From assembly GCF_001735715.1 (NCBI RefSeq), contig NZ_CP017259.1:372001-436000 (forward strand): a stretch of DNA of 64,000 bases, in the 5' to 3' direction. The notes under the pieces were generated by a model. The model was not told the DNA's origin, searched no databases, and saw only the letters and a list, made by a program, of their open reading frames with translations. The DNA comes from Formosa sp. Hel3_A1_48. GTDB taxonomy: Bacteria > Bacteroidota > Bacteroidia > Flavobacteriales > Flavobacteriaceae. Shown one piece after another: positions 7,820-16,442 of the stretch (positions are counted from its first letter, which is position 1; each line of letters starts with the position of its first letter). Made by a program: the position numbers and the translations under genes.

Positions 7820-8710
7820 TTAAACTTTTGTTTGTCTTGGGTGTGCTTTAGCATATACCTTTTTTAGTTCTGAAATATTGTTATGTGTATAGACCTGCGT
7901 TGCAGCTAAACTTGAATGCCCCAATAACTCTTTTACAGCATTGAGATCAGCTCCGTGATTCAAAAGATGGGTTGCAAAAGAATGCCTCAATATATGTGGG
8001 CTCTTTTTTACTTTTGAGGACACTTCAGAAAAATATGTATTGATAACCCTGTACACAAGTGTCCCGTATATTTTAGTTCCTTTTTGCGTTAGAAAAAGAA
8101 AATCATGGGCTTGAATATGTGCTAATTGCTCTCGTACTTTGATGTATGATTTTAAAGTGTCTTGGACTGTAGTTAGCAATGGAATGTAACGCTCTTTATT
8201 GCGTTTTCCTAAAACTTTGATTTGGCTTTGCTCAAAATCCAAGTCAATAAGTTTCAAATTGACAAGTTCTGAGCGGCGAATTCCTGTGGAATAAAACAAT
8301 TCTACAATAAGCTTATTCCTAACGGCTTCAAAATCATGTGAAGGTGCAGCAGTTAAAACTGTCTCAATCTCTTGCTCAGAAAAAGGAATATGAACCTTTT
8401 TTTGAACCTTCAATGCTTTGTGCTTAGCCAATGGAGAGTGGGATAGATCACCTATCTTAATTAAGAATTTATAGTAGGTATTAAGCGATGATATTTTTCT
8501 ATTAACAGATCTATTACTCAAACCACTTTCTACAAGTTGAATCACCCAACTGCGTAAAATGGAATGATTTACTTCTTTTAGATTATCGTCAGAAAACTCT
8601 TTGAACAAAAAAGCCTTAAAGTCGTTCAAATCCTTGTGGTATGCTGTTATGGTGTGTGCAGCATATTTTTTTTCTAAGGAAAGATAATCTATGAAAGATT
8701 GAATAGACAT
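7820..8710 (-). CDS. xerC: Tyrosine recombinase XerC
   Basis: This 296-residue tyrosine recombinase should act at dif to resolve chromosome dimers. The N-terminal SAM-like core-binding domain covers about residues 1-90 and the catalytic domain about 105-290. The full catalytic set is present: R145 (STGIRRSEL), K169, H239 and R242 (SPHILRH), H265 (LLGHSS) and the nucleophile Y274 (VYTH). The ATG at 8710 (MSIQSFIDYL) is preferred; ten extra upstream residues in frame look non-homologous. Chromosomal context beside rpsU and hpf, and no attachment sites nearby, argue for XerC rather than a mobile-element integrase. Confidence 0.93.
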   Translation of the reverse strand: MSIQSFIDYLSLEKKYAAHTITAYHKDLNDFKAFLFKEFSDDNLKEVNHSILRSWVIQLVESGLSNRSVNRKISSLNTYYKFLIKIGDLSHSPLAKHKALKVQKKVHIPFSEQEIETVLTAAPSHDFEAVRNKLIVELFYSTGIRRSELVNLKLIDLDFEQSQIKVLGKRNKERYIPLLTTVQDTLKSYIKVREQLAHIQAHDFLFLTQKGTKIYGTLVYRVINTYFSEVSSKVKKSPHILRHSFATHLLNHGADLNAVKELLGHSSLAATQVYTHNNISELKKVYAKAHPRQTKV

Positions 8711-8795
8711 AAGCATGTACTTGGTCATCCTAAGATACAAAAAAAATAATATCTTTTTGAATGGACTTGAATAGCATCATAAACTATAAACAAAA

Positions 8796-8820
8796 AAAAC
8801 ACCTCGAAAAGAGGTGTTTT
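8796..8820 (-). terminator. Intrinsic terminator after rpsU
   Basis: Ten perfect pairs (8796-8805 AAAACACCTC with 8811-8820 GAGGTGTTTT) surround a five-base loop, and on the minus strand a run of T residues follows. It lies 22 bases after the rpsU stop codon and separates rpsU from xerC. Because it is flanked by A and T runs on both sides it could work in either direction. Confidence 0.9.
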
Positions 8821-8842
8821 GTATTTTTAAAAAACTCTGTAT

Positions 8843-9037
8843 TTATAAGTTCTCAGCGTCTCTCAGGCCTTGAATATACTGTGCTTTTTGAATTTCTGCT
8901 CTTCGCTTTACGGAGGGTTTTGTAAATTGTTTACGTGTTTGTAATGAACGTTTTGTTCCTGTACGATCGAACTTACGTTTAAAACGCTTTAGTGCTCTAT
9001 CTATGTTTTCTCCTTCTTTTATTGGTATTATTAGCAT
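8843..9037 (-). CDS. rpsU: 30S ribosomal protein S21 (bS21)
   Basis: The 64-residue basic protein matches S21: MLIIPIKEGENIDRALKRFK at the N-terminus and KPSVKRRAEIQKA in the middle. S21 sits near the 3' end of 16S rRNA. The start chosen is ATG 9037, because a near-perfect Shine-Dalgarno sequence lies nine bases upstream and because the alternative start at 9073 would place the promoter -7 box inside the gene. The gene is monocistronic, with its own promoter and terminator. The strong Shine-Dalgarno sequence contrasts with every other gene inspected in the window and suggests feedback control by S21-less ribosomes. Confidence 0.97.
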   Translation of the reverse strand: MLIIPIKEGENIDRALKRFKRKFDRTGTKRSLQTRKQFTKPSVKRRAEIQKAQYIQGLRDAENL

Positions 9038-9045
9038 AAATGTAA

Positions 9046-9053
9046 ACCTCCTT
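9046..9053 (-). promoter_or_regulatory. Full Shine-Dalgarno sequence of rpsU
   Basis: On the minus strand AAGGAGGT ends nine bases before the rpsU ATG and is fully complementary to the 16S rRNA tail core ACCUCCUU. Other genes here lack such a sequence. In Flavobacterium the anti-Shine-Dalgarno is held by S21, S18 and S6, so an SD on rpsU would favour translation by S21-deficient ribosomes (established for the group; inferred here). Confidence 0.9.
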
Positions 9054-9070
9054 TCTTTAGAATTAGTGTG

Positions 9071-9102
9071 CAAATATAATCTTAATTATGATATTGCAAC
9101 AA
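9071..9102 (-). promoter_or_regulatory. Promoter of rpsU
   Basis: The minus strand has TATATTTG (9078-9071), an exact TAnnTTTG -7 box, with TTGTTG (9102-9097) 18 bases upstream as the -33 element. The predicted start is near 9066, giving a leader of about 28 bases that contains the Shine-Dalgarno sequence. Confidence 0.75.
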
Positions 9103-9103
9103 T

Positions 9104-10243
9104 TTATTTTAAAATATTTCTAGCGATCACAAGCTTTTGGATTTCGGTAGTTCCTTCACCAATGGTACAAAGTTTTGAATCTCTATAAAACTTTTCAACT
9201 GGGTATTCTTTAATATAGCCATAGCCCCCATGAATTTGAACAGCTTCGTTGGCAATGCGTACACAAGCTTCACTCGAATACATTTTAGCCATTGCTCCAG
9301 TAGTAGTTACTTTTTCGCCTTTGTTTTTCATGGACGCCGCTTTGTGAACTAAAAGCTCTGAGGCTTGTATTTCTGTAGCCATATCGGAGAGCTTAAAAGA
9401 CACTCCCTGAAAACTTGATATGGGTTTTCCAAACTGAACACGTTCTTTAGAATACTTTAGCGCAGCTTCATAAGCGCCCTTGGCGATACCAAGGGATAAT
9501 GCACCAATAGAAATTCGGCCACCATCTAAAAGCTTAAGTGATTGTACAAAACCTTCTCCTTCGCTACCAAGCATATTGTCTTTGTGTACTCTACATTGAT
9601 CAAAAATGAGTTCGGCTGTTTCACTTGCACGCATTCCTAATTTGTCTTCTTTTTTACCTGAGCTAAATCCAGGAGTTCCTCGTTCCACAACAAAAGCTGA
9701 CATACCATGAGAATCCCCTTTTTCACCAGTGCGCGCTATGACAACAGCTATATTTCCACTGATTCCATGTGTGATAAAGTTCTTTGAACCGTTCAAAATA
9801 TAGTAATCCCCGTCTTTAGTTGCAGTAGTATTCATTCCTCCAGCATCGCTACCGGTATTGTGTTCAGTAAGCCCCCATGCTCCTATCCACTGACCGCTTG
9901 CAAGTTTAGGCAACCACTTTTTCTTTTGTTGTTCATTTCCAAAATAAAAAATATGGCCTGTACACAAGGAGTTGTGCGCAGCAACAGACAAACCAATCGA
10001 AGGGTCGACTTTGGATATTTCTTGGATGATTGCTACATATTCGTGATAGCCAAGCCCAGAACCTCCATATTCCTCCGGGATAAAGATCCCCATAAATCCC
10101 ATCTCGCCTGCTTTGTGAAGGACTTCTTTGGGAAAATGTTGCGCCTCATCCCAATCCATTATATGTGGTCTGATGAACTGCTCAGCAAAATCACGGGCAG
10201 AATCTGCAATTAGTTTGTGTTCTTCTGAAAATTCAAAATTCAT
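9104..10243 (-). CDS. Acyl-CoA dehydrogenase
   Basis: The 379-residue FAD enzyme oxidises acyl-CoA to trans-2-enoyl-CoA in fatty-acid or branched-chain amino-acid breakdown. Visible are the N-terminal helical domain, the central beta domain ([16 protein letters not shown]) and the C-terminal signature [19 protein letters not shown]. The catalytic glutamate is E363 in GEGTTEIQ, the position used by short-chain and butyryl-CoA dehydrogenases. Length is normal. A -7 box TATATTTG lies at 10269-10262, 19 bases before the ATG. The exact substrate cannot be told from sequence. Confidence 0.92.
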   Translation of the reverse strand: MNFEFSEEHKLIADSARDFAEQFIRPHIMDWDEAQHFPKEVLHKAGEMGFMGIFIPEEYGGSGLGYHEYVAIIQEISKVDPSIGLSVAAHNSLCTGHIFYFGNEQQKKKWLPKLASGQWIGAWGLTEHNTGSDAGGMNTTATKDGDYYILNGSKNFITHGISGNIAVVIARTGEKGDSHGMSAFVVERGTPGFSSGKKEDKLGMRASETAELIFDQCRVHKDNMLGSEGEGFVQSLKLLDGGRISIGALSLGIAKGAYEAALKYSKERVQFGKPISSFQGVSFKLSDMATEIQASELLVHKAASMKNKGEKVTTTGAMAKMYSSEACVRIANEAVQIHGGYGYIKEYPVEKFYRDSKLCTIGEGTTEIQKLVIARNILK

Positions 10244-10249
10244 GAAAAT

Positions 10250-11092
10250 CTATTTTATGTGCAAATATAACTTAATTATGTCTAATTTATTTGTAGGAAA
10301 ATCTTTAAGTTTTGTTAATTCATCAACCGTTTTAAACCCTTCTCTTAACACACGCATTTCTATGATAGAATATGCCAATTCGTAATCTATGTAAGGAACC
10401 TGAACCAAATCTTCTTGTGTAGCTTTATTCAAGTTGATTTTTTTGATATATCTGGGTTGTTTAATATCAAAAATTTTATTTACATTACTAATAACTTCAT
10501 TGGTTAATCCATAAATACTTTTTAACTCAAACATTGAAGCAAAACCACCCTCAAATCTGTTTCTATAATTTATAATTCGTTCAGCCAATTTGGGACCTAT
10601 ACCATAGACATCTTGGAGCTGCTCATTGGTAGCAGAATTTAAATCTAATTTTTCAATTGGCTGCCTGTTTAGTTTTACCTTGTTTTGGGCTTGAACCCAA
10701 TCTGGAAATTTAAAATAAGGAGCGATTAATGCCAGCAATGAATCGGAAACCCCTGTAACGGCCTGAAATTCTGCAATAGAATTGATCCATTTATTATCAG
10801 ACCTGTAATCCTTTAAACGCTGGATCTCTGAAACAGACATCCCCATAACATATCCCTTATGTGGTGTAATAAAATTAGGATTGAATGGAAAGAGTTTCAG
10901 ATTACCCTTTTTTTGGGTTTTTTGCTTTAAGGCCACAAATTCTTTATTTAAGCGGTTTAATGAAATTTCATCAGGTTGTAGTGACAAAAATTCACTATGT
11001 GGCATAAAAAATAATACTAATTGAAGCAACACAATAATCAAAAAGAGGATTAAGGCTCCTATTCGTTGACGTTTTGTGAAATGAGGAAACAC
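10250..11092 (-). CDS. ComEA-like helix-hairpin-helix protein, membrane-anchored
   Basis: The 280-residue protein begins with a basic segment and one hydrophobic span (about residues 10-30, ALILFLIIVLLQLVLFF), so most of it faces the periplasm. Two helix-hairpin-helix units follow: one near 150-210 (LNSATNEQLQDVYGIGPKLAERI) and one near 217-280 (INLNKATQEDLVQVPYID). Such domains bind DNA without sequence specificity in ComEA-type competence proteins. The second hairpin lacks the canonical GIG, so it may bind weakly. No other competence gene is adjacent; a role in DNA uptake is only possible. It ends 6 bases before the acyl-CoA dehydrogenase start. Confidence 0.8.
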   Translation of the reverse strand: MFPHFTKRQRIGALILFLIIVLLQLVLFFMPHSEFLSLQPDEISLNRLNKEFVALKQKTQKKGNLKLFPFNPNFITPHKGYVMGMSVSEIQRLKDYRSDNKWINSIAEFQAVTGVSDSLLALIAPYFKFPDWVQAQNKVKLNRQPIEKLDLNSATNEQLQDVYGIGPKLAERIINYRNRFEGGFASMFELKSIYGLTNEVISNVNKIFDIKQPRYIKKINLNKATQEDLVQVPYIDYELAYSIIEMRVLREGFKTVDELTKLKDFPTNKLDIIKLYLHIK

Positions 11093-11109
11093 ATCTAAAT
11101 AGGTGAATA

Positions 11110-12687
11110 TTATTTACCGATTGCGCTCAAGTATTTATTAAGTTCCTTTTTGACCTTGGGTGCAAGAATTACTATACCAACCATATTAGGCACCATCATG
11201 GCAAAAATCATTGCATCTGAAAATCCAATAACAGATCCTAAACTTGCTGCAGAACCAACTACAACAAACAGGCAGAAGATAATTTTGTAGGTATATTCCA
11301 TTTTTTTGGAACGTCCAAACAAATAAGCCCAACCTTGAAACCCGTAATAAGACCATGATATCATTGTACTAAATGCAAACAAAACTACTGCAACAGTCAG
11401 TACATACGGAAACCATGAAATAGCAGACTCGAAAGCCCCTGAGGTAAGCAGTATAGCCTGAGCATCATTTAAGGATGCATTTGCAGCATTCACATTTCCA
11501 GTGATGATAAGAACCAAGGCTGTCATAGTACACACGACGACTGTATCAATAAAAGGTTCCAACAAAGCTACCATGCCCTCTGAGGCTGCGTACCTTGTTT
11601 TAACAGCTGAATGAGCGATGGATGCAGAACCAATTCCCGCTTCATTCGAAAAAGCAGCTCGTCTAAATCCTTGTACAAGAACACCAACAGCACCACCAGC
11701 TACGCCTTCAGGGCTAAAAGCGCCATTGAAAATTTGGACGAATGCATCGCCTATCATATTAATATTTGAAAAAATCACAAAAAGTGAAGCGGTAACATAA
11801 ATAACAACCATAAAGGGAACAATCTTGTCTGTAACCTTAGCTATTTTTTTTATTCCGCCAATGATAACGATTCCAACCAAAGCAGCCATAACAACTCCAA
11901 ATAACCATCCTTTTCCATGCAATACCGATGCTTCACCTCCAGTAATATTTTCTACCAATTGAAAGGCTTGATTAACTTGAAACATATTTCCTCCCCCAAA
12001 AGATCCTCCTATTACAAAAATAGCAAACAAGACAGCAAGAATTTTTCCAAGTTTTTCTAAGCCTTTAGATTTTAATCCTTTGGTAAGGTAGTACATAGGG
12101 CCACCATAAACCACGCCATTTTCATCAATATCTCTATACTTTACACCGAGTGTACATTCCACAAATTTTGAAGCCATTCCCAAGAGTCCAGCAATGATCA
12201 TCCAAAAGGTTGCTCCTGCACCACCAATGGAAACTGCAATAGCCACACCAGCAATATTTCCAAGTCCTACTGTTGCTGATAGGGCTGCAGTAAGCGCTTG
12301 AAAATGTGAAACTTCTCCTTCATGCCCCTCAACAGCTATAGTTTCTACACTATCACCTCCCGGCGTGGCATCTCCAGCAGCTTCTAGTGTTTCATGATGG
12401 TCTACACTATCGTATTTCCCACGAACAATATTGATGGATGTTAGTATACCACGAAAATTAATGAACTTAAAATAAATAGTGAAGTACGTTGCTCCTATTA
12501 TAAGCGGAAACAACACCCAAAATACTTTTATATCCTCAGTAAATTGAATTTGATAAAATATAAAGTTAACAAACCAGCCAGTGGCATCACCAAATTTCTC
12601 ATCAATAATTTGATCGATCCCCTTGTCTTGGGCAAAAGATAAAAACGGAAAAATTAGAGCAAAAAGTGTTTGTATTTTGAATTTCAT
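11110..12687 (-). CDS. Sodium:alanine/glycine symporter (AGCS family)
   Basis: The 525-residue membrane protein belongs to the amino acid carrier family that imports alanine or glycine with sodium. It starts with a signal-like segment and has about ten hydrophobic spans. Family markers include ALSATVGLGNIAGVAIAVSIGGAGA, the FRRAAFSNEAGIGSASIAHSA block and the GGPMYYLTKG segment. It is longer at the N-terminus than many homologues, with an acidic insert (DHHETLEAAGDATPGGDSVE) near residues 97-116. It stands alone between the potassium channel and the helix-hairpin-helix protein. Confidence 0.93.
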   Translation of the reverse strand: MKFKIQTLFALIFPFLSFAQDKGIDQIIDEKFGDATGWFVNFIFYQIQFTEDIKVFWVLFPLIIGATYFTIYFKFINFRGILTSINIVRGKYDSVDHHETLEAAGDATPGGDSVETIAVEGHEGEVSHFQALTAALSATVGLGNIAGVAIAVSIGGAGATFWMIIAGLLGMASKFVECTLGVKYRDIDENGVVYGGPMYYLTKGLKSKGLEKLGKILAVLFAIFVIGGSFGGGNMFQVNQAFQLVENITGGEASVLHGKGWLFGVVMAALVGIVIIGGIKKIAKVTDKIVPFMVVIYVTASLFVIFSNINMIGDAFVQIFNGAFSPEGVAGGAVGVLVQGFRRAAFSNEAGIGSASIAHSAVKTRYAASEGMVALLEPFIDTVVVCTMTALVLIITGNVNAANASLNDAQAILLTSGAFESAISWFPYVLTVAVVLFAFSTMISWSYYGFQGWAYLFGRSKKMEYTYKIIFCLFVVVGSAASLGSVIGFSDAMIFAMMVPNMVGIVILAPKVKKELNKYLSAIGK

Positions 12688-12791
12688 AAGAGTGTAGTTA
12701 TAGACTTAAAAAGTGGCAACAAGATGACAAAAAAAAATGAGTTATTAAAATTAACGATTAATAAATTACGTTCAGAAAAACAAATAATAAA

Positions 12792-13835
12792 CTAACCCAC
12801 AGCTATATTATACATGGTATTGAGCGTTTGTATTTGCTCAGGTCGTCCCAAAACAATGACTTTAGACCCTGGTACTAACTTCTGGTCTGCTTCTGGATTG
12901 ATGTGGTATTTCCCATGTTGGTCTTTGTAGCCAATCACATTACAGCCTGTTTTTTTGCGTAAGTCTAATTCCAAAATTGTTTTTTGTTTGGTAGTATCAT
13001 ACAGTTGTTCTACTGAAACTTCTTCAATATTTATTGTTTGATCACCAACAATCGATAGATTATCGACAAATTCCAAAAGATCAGGAACAACAACTAAAGA
13101 AGCCATATGATCTCCTCCAATGCGGTCAGGCAGAATAACATTGTTTGCGCCAGCAAGCTTTAGCTTGCTGTAGGATGTTTCTTGTGAAGCGCGACTTATA
13201 ATCCTAATCTCAGAATTCATTTGGCGGGCGGAAAGGACTACAAAAAGATTTTCTGAATCATTAGGTAAAGCAGAGATTAGGCAAGAAGCTCTTTGAATTC
13301 CAGCAGCAATTAGAACTTCATCCTCATTGGCATTTCCATTCACAAAAAGTTTAATGTCATTTAAGTATTTCTGAGTTACAAGTTCGTCCTTTTCAACCAC
13401 AACAAAAGTGCGGTTGTGTGTTGCTAATTTTTTAGCCGCTTGTTTTCCATTTCTACCAAAGCCACAAATGATGACATGGCCTGAAAGTGCATCAATTTTC
13501 TTTTGCATTTTCTTTTGTTTTAATTCATTTATAGTATCTCTTGAAATTATGTATTCTGTAATAACTTTAATGGCATATCCAACTATGATGACACTTGTCA
13601 AAATAAGAAATATCGTAAATATTTTCGATTCTTGATCCAAAGGCTGAACCTCTCCAAACCCAACAGTTGTGATGGTAATAACGGTCATATAAGCTGCATC
13701 AATCCAAGAAAAATCTGAAATAATTTTAAAGCCAAAAACTCCAATAACAAAAACAAAAGTGAGCAGAATTATAGCTATATTAAGTCTGGATCTGAAAATT
13801 TTTACAACAGGACTGGACATAATTCTAGATATCAA
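12792..13835 (-). CDS. Potassium channel with RCK/TrkA-N regulatory domain
   Basis: The 347-residue protein has a two-span ion channel at the N-terminus: TM1 at about residues 18-40, the selectivity filter TVGFG at 57-61 and TM2 at about 72-92. A Rossmann-type TrkA-N domain follows, with the nucleotide motif GFGRNG at 125-130, and then a TrkA-C domain (residues about 260-347, ending PGSKVIVLGRPEQI). The architecture is that of MthK-like ligand-gated potassium channels. Its start overlaps the end of the PspC gene by 11 bases, so the two are translationally coupled. Confidence 0.92.
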   Translation of the reverse strand: MISRIMSSPVVKIFRSRLNIAIILLTFVFVIGVFGFKIISDFSWIDAAYMTVITITTVGFGEVQPLDQESKIFTIFLILTSVIIVGYAIKVITEYIISRDTINELKQKKMQKKIDALSGHVIICGFGRNGKQAAKKLATHNRTFVVVEKDELVTQKYLNDIKLFVNGNANEDEVLIAAGIQRASCLISALPNDSENLFVVLSARQMNSEIRIISRASQETSYSKLKLAGANNVILPDRIGGDHMASLVVVPDLLEFVDNLSIVGDQTINIEEVSVEQLYDTTKQKTILELDLRKKTGCNVIGYKDQHGKYHINPEADQKLVPGSKVIVLGRPEQIQTLNTMYNIAVG

Positions 13836-14052
13836 AAACTGAGGTGCGTTTAGAAAAAATTATATCCTTGATGCGTAACCAAAATGCCAAAAATAAATAC
13901 AGCGCAAAACCAAAGCCTACAGTTACAAAGGTGACATAAATAAAAGAGGTGCGTACAACTTTAGCGCGCATTCCAAAACGATCGGCTATGCGCTGACAAA
14001 CATAAAATCCATGCCGCTGGAAATAAAATAAAAGTTGATAAAATAACTTCAC
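13825..14052 (-). CDS. Small PspC-domain membrane protein
   Basis: This 75-residue protein has the PspC fold: an N-terminal amphipathic part with the family pattern ICQRIADRFGMRAKVVR and one strongly hydrophobic span (about residues 36-60). PspC domains sense or buffer membrane stress in the phage-shock response of enterobacteria; in Bacteroidota short PspC proteins are common and unstudied. No pspA or pspF is near. It overlaps the downstream channel gene by 11 bases, which suggests a joint role at the membrane, for instance in ion homeostasis (inference). Confidence 0.82.
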   Translation of the reverse strand: MKLFYQLLFYFQRHGFYVCQRIADRFGMRAKVVRTSFIYVTFVTVGFGFALYLFLAFWLRIKDIIFSKRTSVFDI

Positions 14053-14060
14053 ATTGCAAG

Positions 14061-15335
14061 TTAAGCATTTCGGTTCAAAAGAGCACTACCAATTCCACAT
14101 TGTACACATTTTACTTGCGTACAATAATTGCTTTTAAGTTGTATTAAAGCTTGGGAATCTAATGCAGTTTTAGCAATCGGTTTAAGCCTATTAAATGCAT
14201 TAACAATATTATTTTTTTCTGAGGGTATTGTTTTAATTATTGAAATGATGGCGTCTTGATCTACGCCTTTAAACAAGCGATACGCATACATCATTGGTAA
14301 AACCGCGTTAATAATGAGTAAATCTGCAAAAGATTTAGATATACGCTTCGTTTTTTCTATAGATGTGTTTTTGAAAGTGTAATGGGATCGCCAAAAATCT
14401 GAAGTTTCGCAGATTAGAATTTGATGTAACTTATCATAAGTATTTGCTTGCATTAATTTTGAAAATAAATGTGTGTTTTTGTGGTATAATTGAACCAGTT
14501 GTGAGAGTCTAATTGTAGGGAAATTTGGTGGTCTCAATCTAAAAAATTTAAGAGAAAATAATTCAAGCTTGATTAGTTTATATTTTTGTTTTAAAAACTG
14601 ATAGGTTATAACCAAATCCCTGAAATAAGGGCCTTCAACATCATCATCCAATAAGCCAGATTGTCCAAACAACAAGGCTTCCATGTAAAGGGGATTATTT
14701 TGAATTTTCCTAAACACTGAAAAAGGAAAAGACTTTGCTAATTGCCAAAATTCTTCAGCATTTACTTTGGCTCCAAATGCACGTGCCAATTGCCAAAACA
14801 TCACCGCTTCCCAATCTTGATTTGTCTTTAAAAGTTGTATTTGGATAGGTTTGAATTTGTGTTCTAAACGTTCTAAGTACAGTCGTTCCAACCAGTTTGA
14901 AATTTCAAAATCACTGACTGTAGAAAATTGTGTTGCACATGGTATCCATTGATCTTCATTTTTTTTTAAAGCAGTATAATTTTTTAAAAGTTGCAGATGT
15001 ACAAAGGGTTCAAGAACCAAAGTTGGCACTACAGAGTTATCAGCCCTAAAGACCTCAGTGGTATGCGTCCAAACAACATGTAAAATCACATTGTCATAGG
15101 CAGGATTTTTTTCGTGATGATGCACGTACCAATCCGAGGATTGAACATGGATTTCTACTGTCCCTACCCACAATTGATCGTCGATATAAATTTGTGCATT
15201 AAAAAAATCGGGGCCTGAATTGCAATTTGGCTGACCAACCGATTTTATTACAATCGATTGGTTTTGTGTAGTATATAACGATTCGAGGGCGAATTTTTTA
15301 TGCAACCAGACGTAATGTAAAAAGTCTTCTTGCAT
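14061..15335 (-). CDS. DUF2851 family protein
   Basis: The 424-residue protein matches the Bacteroidota-restricted DUF2851 family by its N-terminus (LHYVWLHKKF), the segment GPDFFNAQIYIDDQLWVGTVE and the nearby EIHVQSSDWYVHHH with repeated histidines. The first 120 residues look like a small nuclease-like beta fold, but the function is unknown. The tail carries three cysteines (CTQVKCVQCGIG) that could bind a metal. It precedes the PspC gene by 8 bases on the same strand. Function should not be assumed. Confidence 0.8.
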   Translation of the reverse strand: MQEDFLHYVWLHKKFALESLYTTQNQSIVIKSVGQPNCNSGPDFFNAQIYIDDQLWVGTVEIHVQSSDWYVHHHEKNPAYDNVILHVVWTHTTEVFRADNSVVPTLVLEPFVHLQLLKNYTALKKNEDQWIPCATQFSTVSDFEISNWLERLYLERLEHKFKPIQIQLLKTNQDWEAVMFWQLARAFGAKVNAEEFWQLAKSFPFSVFRKIQNNPLYMEALLFGQSGLLDDDVEGPYFRDLVITYQFLKQKYKLIKLELFSLKFFRLRPPNFPTIRLSQLVQLYHKNTHLFSKLMQANTYDKLHQILICETSDFWRSHYTFKNTSIEKTKRISKSFADLLIINAVLPMMYAYRLFKGVDQDAIISIIKTIPSEKNNIVNAFNRLKPIAKTALDSQALIQLKSNYCTQVKCVQCGIGSALLNRNA

Positions 15336-15363
15336 GATTTAAAATTAACCATTTTAGAAGAAT

Positions 15364-15388
15364 AAAAAAAATCAGCTTAAACAAGCTA
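15364..15388 (-). terminator. Terminator after the cysteine-synthase-family gene
   Basis: On the minus strand AGCTT (15387-15383) pairs with AAGCT (15378-15374) around a GTTT loop, extended by one T-G pair, and after GA a run of eight T residues (15371-15364) follows. The stem is short but the T tract is good, and it lies just after the stop codon at 15396. Confidence 0.6.
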
Positions 15389-15395
15389 TGAGAAT

Positions 15396-16376
15396 TTAGT
15401 CCAAATAGCCCATTTCGCGCATCCAATCGTCATTGAACATTTTACCGACATAGCGGCTTCCATGGTCATGAAATAGAACCACTACGACATCCTCTGGTCC
15501 AAAATGTTCTTTGAGTTGCAATACACCTTTTATGGCTGCACCAGCAGAGTTACCCAAAAACATACCCTCCTCTTTGGCTAAGCGTTGGGTATAGACTGCG
15601 GCATCTTTGTCTGTTACTTTGGTAAATCCATCTATTATATCAAAATTTACATTGGCGGGAAGAATATCTTCTCCAATACCTTCAGTTACATAGGGATAAA
15701 TTTCATTTTCGTCAAAAATACCTGTTTCGTGGTATTTTTTAAAGACACTTCCATAAGTATCGATACCCCAAATTTTGACATTTGGATTTTTCATTTTTAA
15801 ATAACTACCAACTCCTGAAATTGTACCACCTGTTCCAACACCCACTACAAAATGGGTTACCTTCCCATCGGTTTGTTCCCAAATTTCAGGGCCTGTGCTC
15901 AAAAAATGTGCTTTACAATTGCTTGGGTTGTCATATTGATTTACATACCATGAGTTTGGTGTTTCTTTGGCCAAACGTTTAGATACAGAATAATAAGAAC
16001 GAGGATCTTCTGGCTCAACAGAAGTGGGACAAACGACTACTTCAGCACCAACAGCACGAAGTATATCCATTTTTTCTTTGGACTGCTTGTCCGCTAAAAC
16101 AAAAATACACTTGTAGCCTTTAACAATTCCTGCCAAAGCTAGACCCATTCCCGTATTTCCTGAAGTCCCTTCGATTATTGTTCCTCCGGGCTTTAAACGG
16201 CCATCAGCCTCTGCATCTTCAATCATTTGTAACGCCATACGATCCTTTACAGAGTTTCCAGGATTAAAGGTCTCATATTTTGCTAATACTAAACATGGAA
16301 GCTCTGCAGTCAATTTGTTGAGTTTAACAAGTGGTGTTTGACCTATAGTTTCAAGAATATTATTGGCGTAATTCAT
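15396..16376 (-). CDS. PLP-dependent cysteine synthase / cystathionine beta-synthase family enzyme
   Basis: The 326-residue fold-type II PLP enzyme carries the lysine that binds PLP at K44 (NPGNSVKDRMA), the phosphate loop GVGTGGTISG and the substrate loop GTSGNTGMG. This family makes cysteine from O-acetylserine or cystathionine from serine plus homocysteine. The motif EGIGEDILPAN is nearer to cystathionine beta-synthase than to CysK. No CBS regulatory or heme domain is present. The ATG at 16376 is chosen because a -7 box (16398-16391) covers the upstream alternative at 16391. No sulfur-metabolism neighbours help to decide the substrate. Confidence 0.88.
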   Translation of the reverse strand: MNYANNILETIGQTPLVKLNKLTAELPCLVLAKYETFNPGNSVKDRMALQMIEDAEADGRLKPGGTIIEGTSGNTGMGLALAGIVKGYKCIFVLADKQSKEKMDILRAVGAEVVVCPTSVEPEDPRSYYSVSKRLAKETPNSWYVNQYDNPSNCKAHFLSTGPEIWEQTDGKVTHFVVGVGTGGTISGVGSYLKMKNPNVKIWGIDTYGSVFKKYHETGIFDENEIYPYVTEGIGEDILPANVNFDIIDGFTKVTDKDAAVYTQRLAKEEGMFLGNSAGAAIKGVLQLKEHFGPEDVVVVLFHDHGSRYVGKMFNDDWMREMGYLD

Positions 16377-16390
16377 ATTAGAAATTTGCA

Positions 16391-16422
16391 CAAATTTACA
16401 TCAAATAAAAAATCAGGGCAAA
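16391..16422 (-). promoter_or_regulatory. Promoter of the cysteine-synthase-family gene
   Basis: Minus-strand TTTG (16422-16419), 20 bases, then TAAATTTG (16398-16391), an exact match to the TAnnTTTG consensus. The expected start near 16386 leaves a leader of about 10 bases before ATG 16376 and rules out the in-frame ATG at 16391. Confidence 0.7.
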
Positions 16423-16442
16423 CGAATATTGATGAAGTTTAA

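Noticed and set aside
7820-8710. Phage or integron integrase
   Set aside because: The tyrosine recombinase is of XerC length, sits in the conserved rpsU-hpf neighbourhood, and no attachment-site duplication or mobile genes are nearby even though tRNA genes are close.
12724-12795. 23-codon basic ORF on the plus strand between the symporter and the potassium channel
   Set aside because: It has an ATG but no promoter match, its composition is that of random AT-rich DNA, and it runs into the convergent gene. Chance is the better explanation.
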